From a bacterium (GTDB lineage: Bacteria > CSSED10-310 > JAJRTK01): 14,167 bases of DNA. The notes under the pieces were generated by a model. The model ran no database searches. It was given only the letters and a program-made list of their open reading frames with translations, and was not told where the DNA came from. Below are positions 13,842 to 14,167 of this stretch, one piece after another. A program made the translations under genes and the position numbers. The stretch spans positions 1 through 14,167 of the forward strand of contig JAJRTK010000548.1 of assembly GCA_024278345.1 (NCBI GenBank), given 5' to 3'. The first letter of the stretch is position 1, and each line of letters begins with the position of its first letter.

Positions 13842-14167
13842 CCAGCAACAACTCCCCAAGACCACGCGCCAGACAGAGGCCCGCCTGCCCCGACTGCGGA
13901 GTTGGCGGAAGAGCTGTCAAAGCCGTAACTCTTGAATCCTTAGTGCGTCCAGAAATCTTGGGACGGCTGAGCCAACTGGACGGGTTCCGCTTCTGCGCGG
14001 AACCCACCTGCGATGTCGCCTATTACCAGCCTGAAACAGGCGACCTTGTGAAGCGGGCGGAAGTCACTGTCCGCATCGGCCAAAAAGAGACCGCCGCCCC
14101 GCGAAGGGTCTGTTACTGCTTCCAATACACTGCTGAACAAATCGAAGAAGATGTGGCAAGGACGGGA
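13838..14167 (+). CDS. CopZ-type [2Fe-2S]/zinc-binding cysteine protein, partial at right edge
   Basis: The first 110 codons of a gene that continues beyond the window are present. The start ATG overlaps the merR stop (ATGA), so the pair is probably translationally coupled. Six cysteines occur in three pairs: C-x2-C (Cys17, Cys20) in CPDCG, C-x4-C (Cys53, Cys58) in FCAEPTCDVAYY, and C-x-C (Cys92, Cys94) in VCYCF. This order and the CYCF ending match the N-terminal domain of Archaeoglobus CopZ, which binds one [2Fe-2S] cluster and one zinc; related proteins are annotated as iron-sulfur metallochaperones. It likely handles the metal sensed by MerR. Whether a heavy-metal-associated (HMA) domain or a membrane part follows cannot be seen. 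Confidence 0.8.
   Translation, partial: MTSNNSPRPRARQRPACPDCGVGGRAVKAVTLESLVRPEILGRLSQLDGFRFCAEPTCDVAYYQPETGDLVKRAEVTVRIGQKETAAPRRVCYCFQYTAEQIEEDVARTG

Overview
The window reads as bacterial chromosomal DNA of clearly GC-rich composition, probably from a Gram-negative organism. It has an ABC-2/Wzt polysaccharide exporter with a chain of GT4 glycosyltransferases, a long-form biosynthetic arginine decarboxylase (SpeA) and a mercury-type MerR. The exact phylum cannot be proven from the sequence; a member of the Verrucomicrobia or a neighbouring phylum is a low-confidence guess. No tRNA, rRNA, CRISPR array, transposase or insertion sequence was seen.

Layout, left to right. (1) 1-2036, minus strand: two genes of a nucleoside/simple-sugar (BmpD/YufO-YufP type) ABC transporter, an ATPase followed by a permease that runs off the left edge. 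The ATPase has lost most catalytic motifs in both nucleotide-binding halves. (2) 2245-4843, plus strand: speA followed by an unrecognised 169-residue soluble protein. (3) 4844-5136: a convergent intergenic stretch with two perfect stem-loops. (4) 5137-13238, minus strand: one polysaccharide export and assembly operon, transcribed wzm, wzt, a coiled-coil protein, a GT4 enzyme, a 930-residue double glycosyltransferase, and a further GT4 enzyme. Most junctions are 1-11 nt overlaps (TGATG, ATGA), consistent with translational coupling. (5) 13239-13427: a divergent control region with a good sigma70-type promoter firing left into the export operon, a stem-loop plus T-rich tract at the start of that transcript, and a MerR-type promoter/operator firing right. 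(6) 13428-14167, plus strand: merR overlapping the start of a CopZ-type [2Fe-2S]/zinc cysteine protein cut by the right edge, probably the start of a mercury or other thiophilic-metal operon.

How the genes work together. Wzm and Wzt form an inner-membrane exporter. Wzt carries a C-terminal glycan-recognition domain, so the exported glycan is probably finished and recognised in the cytoplasm before export. The glycosyltransferase domains downstream (four in three proteins) would build or decorate that glycan, and the coiled-coil protein is of a kind usually fused to methyltransferases in such loci. SpeA makes agmatine for polyamine synthesis. The MerR/CopZ-like pair is a separate metal-responsive unit.

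The most notable points are the doubly degenerate ABC ATPase, the tri-domain 930-residue protein beside its own paralogue, the stand-alone coiled-coil module, the possible leader attenuator before wzm, and the mer-like operator with a CopZ-type protein as second gene.
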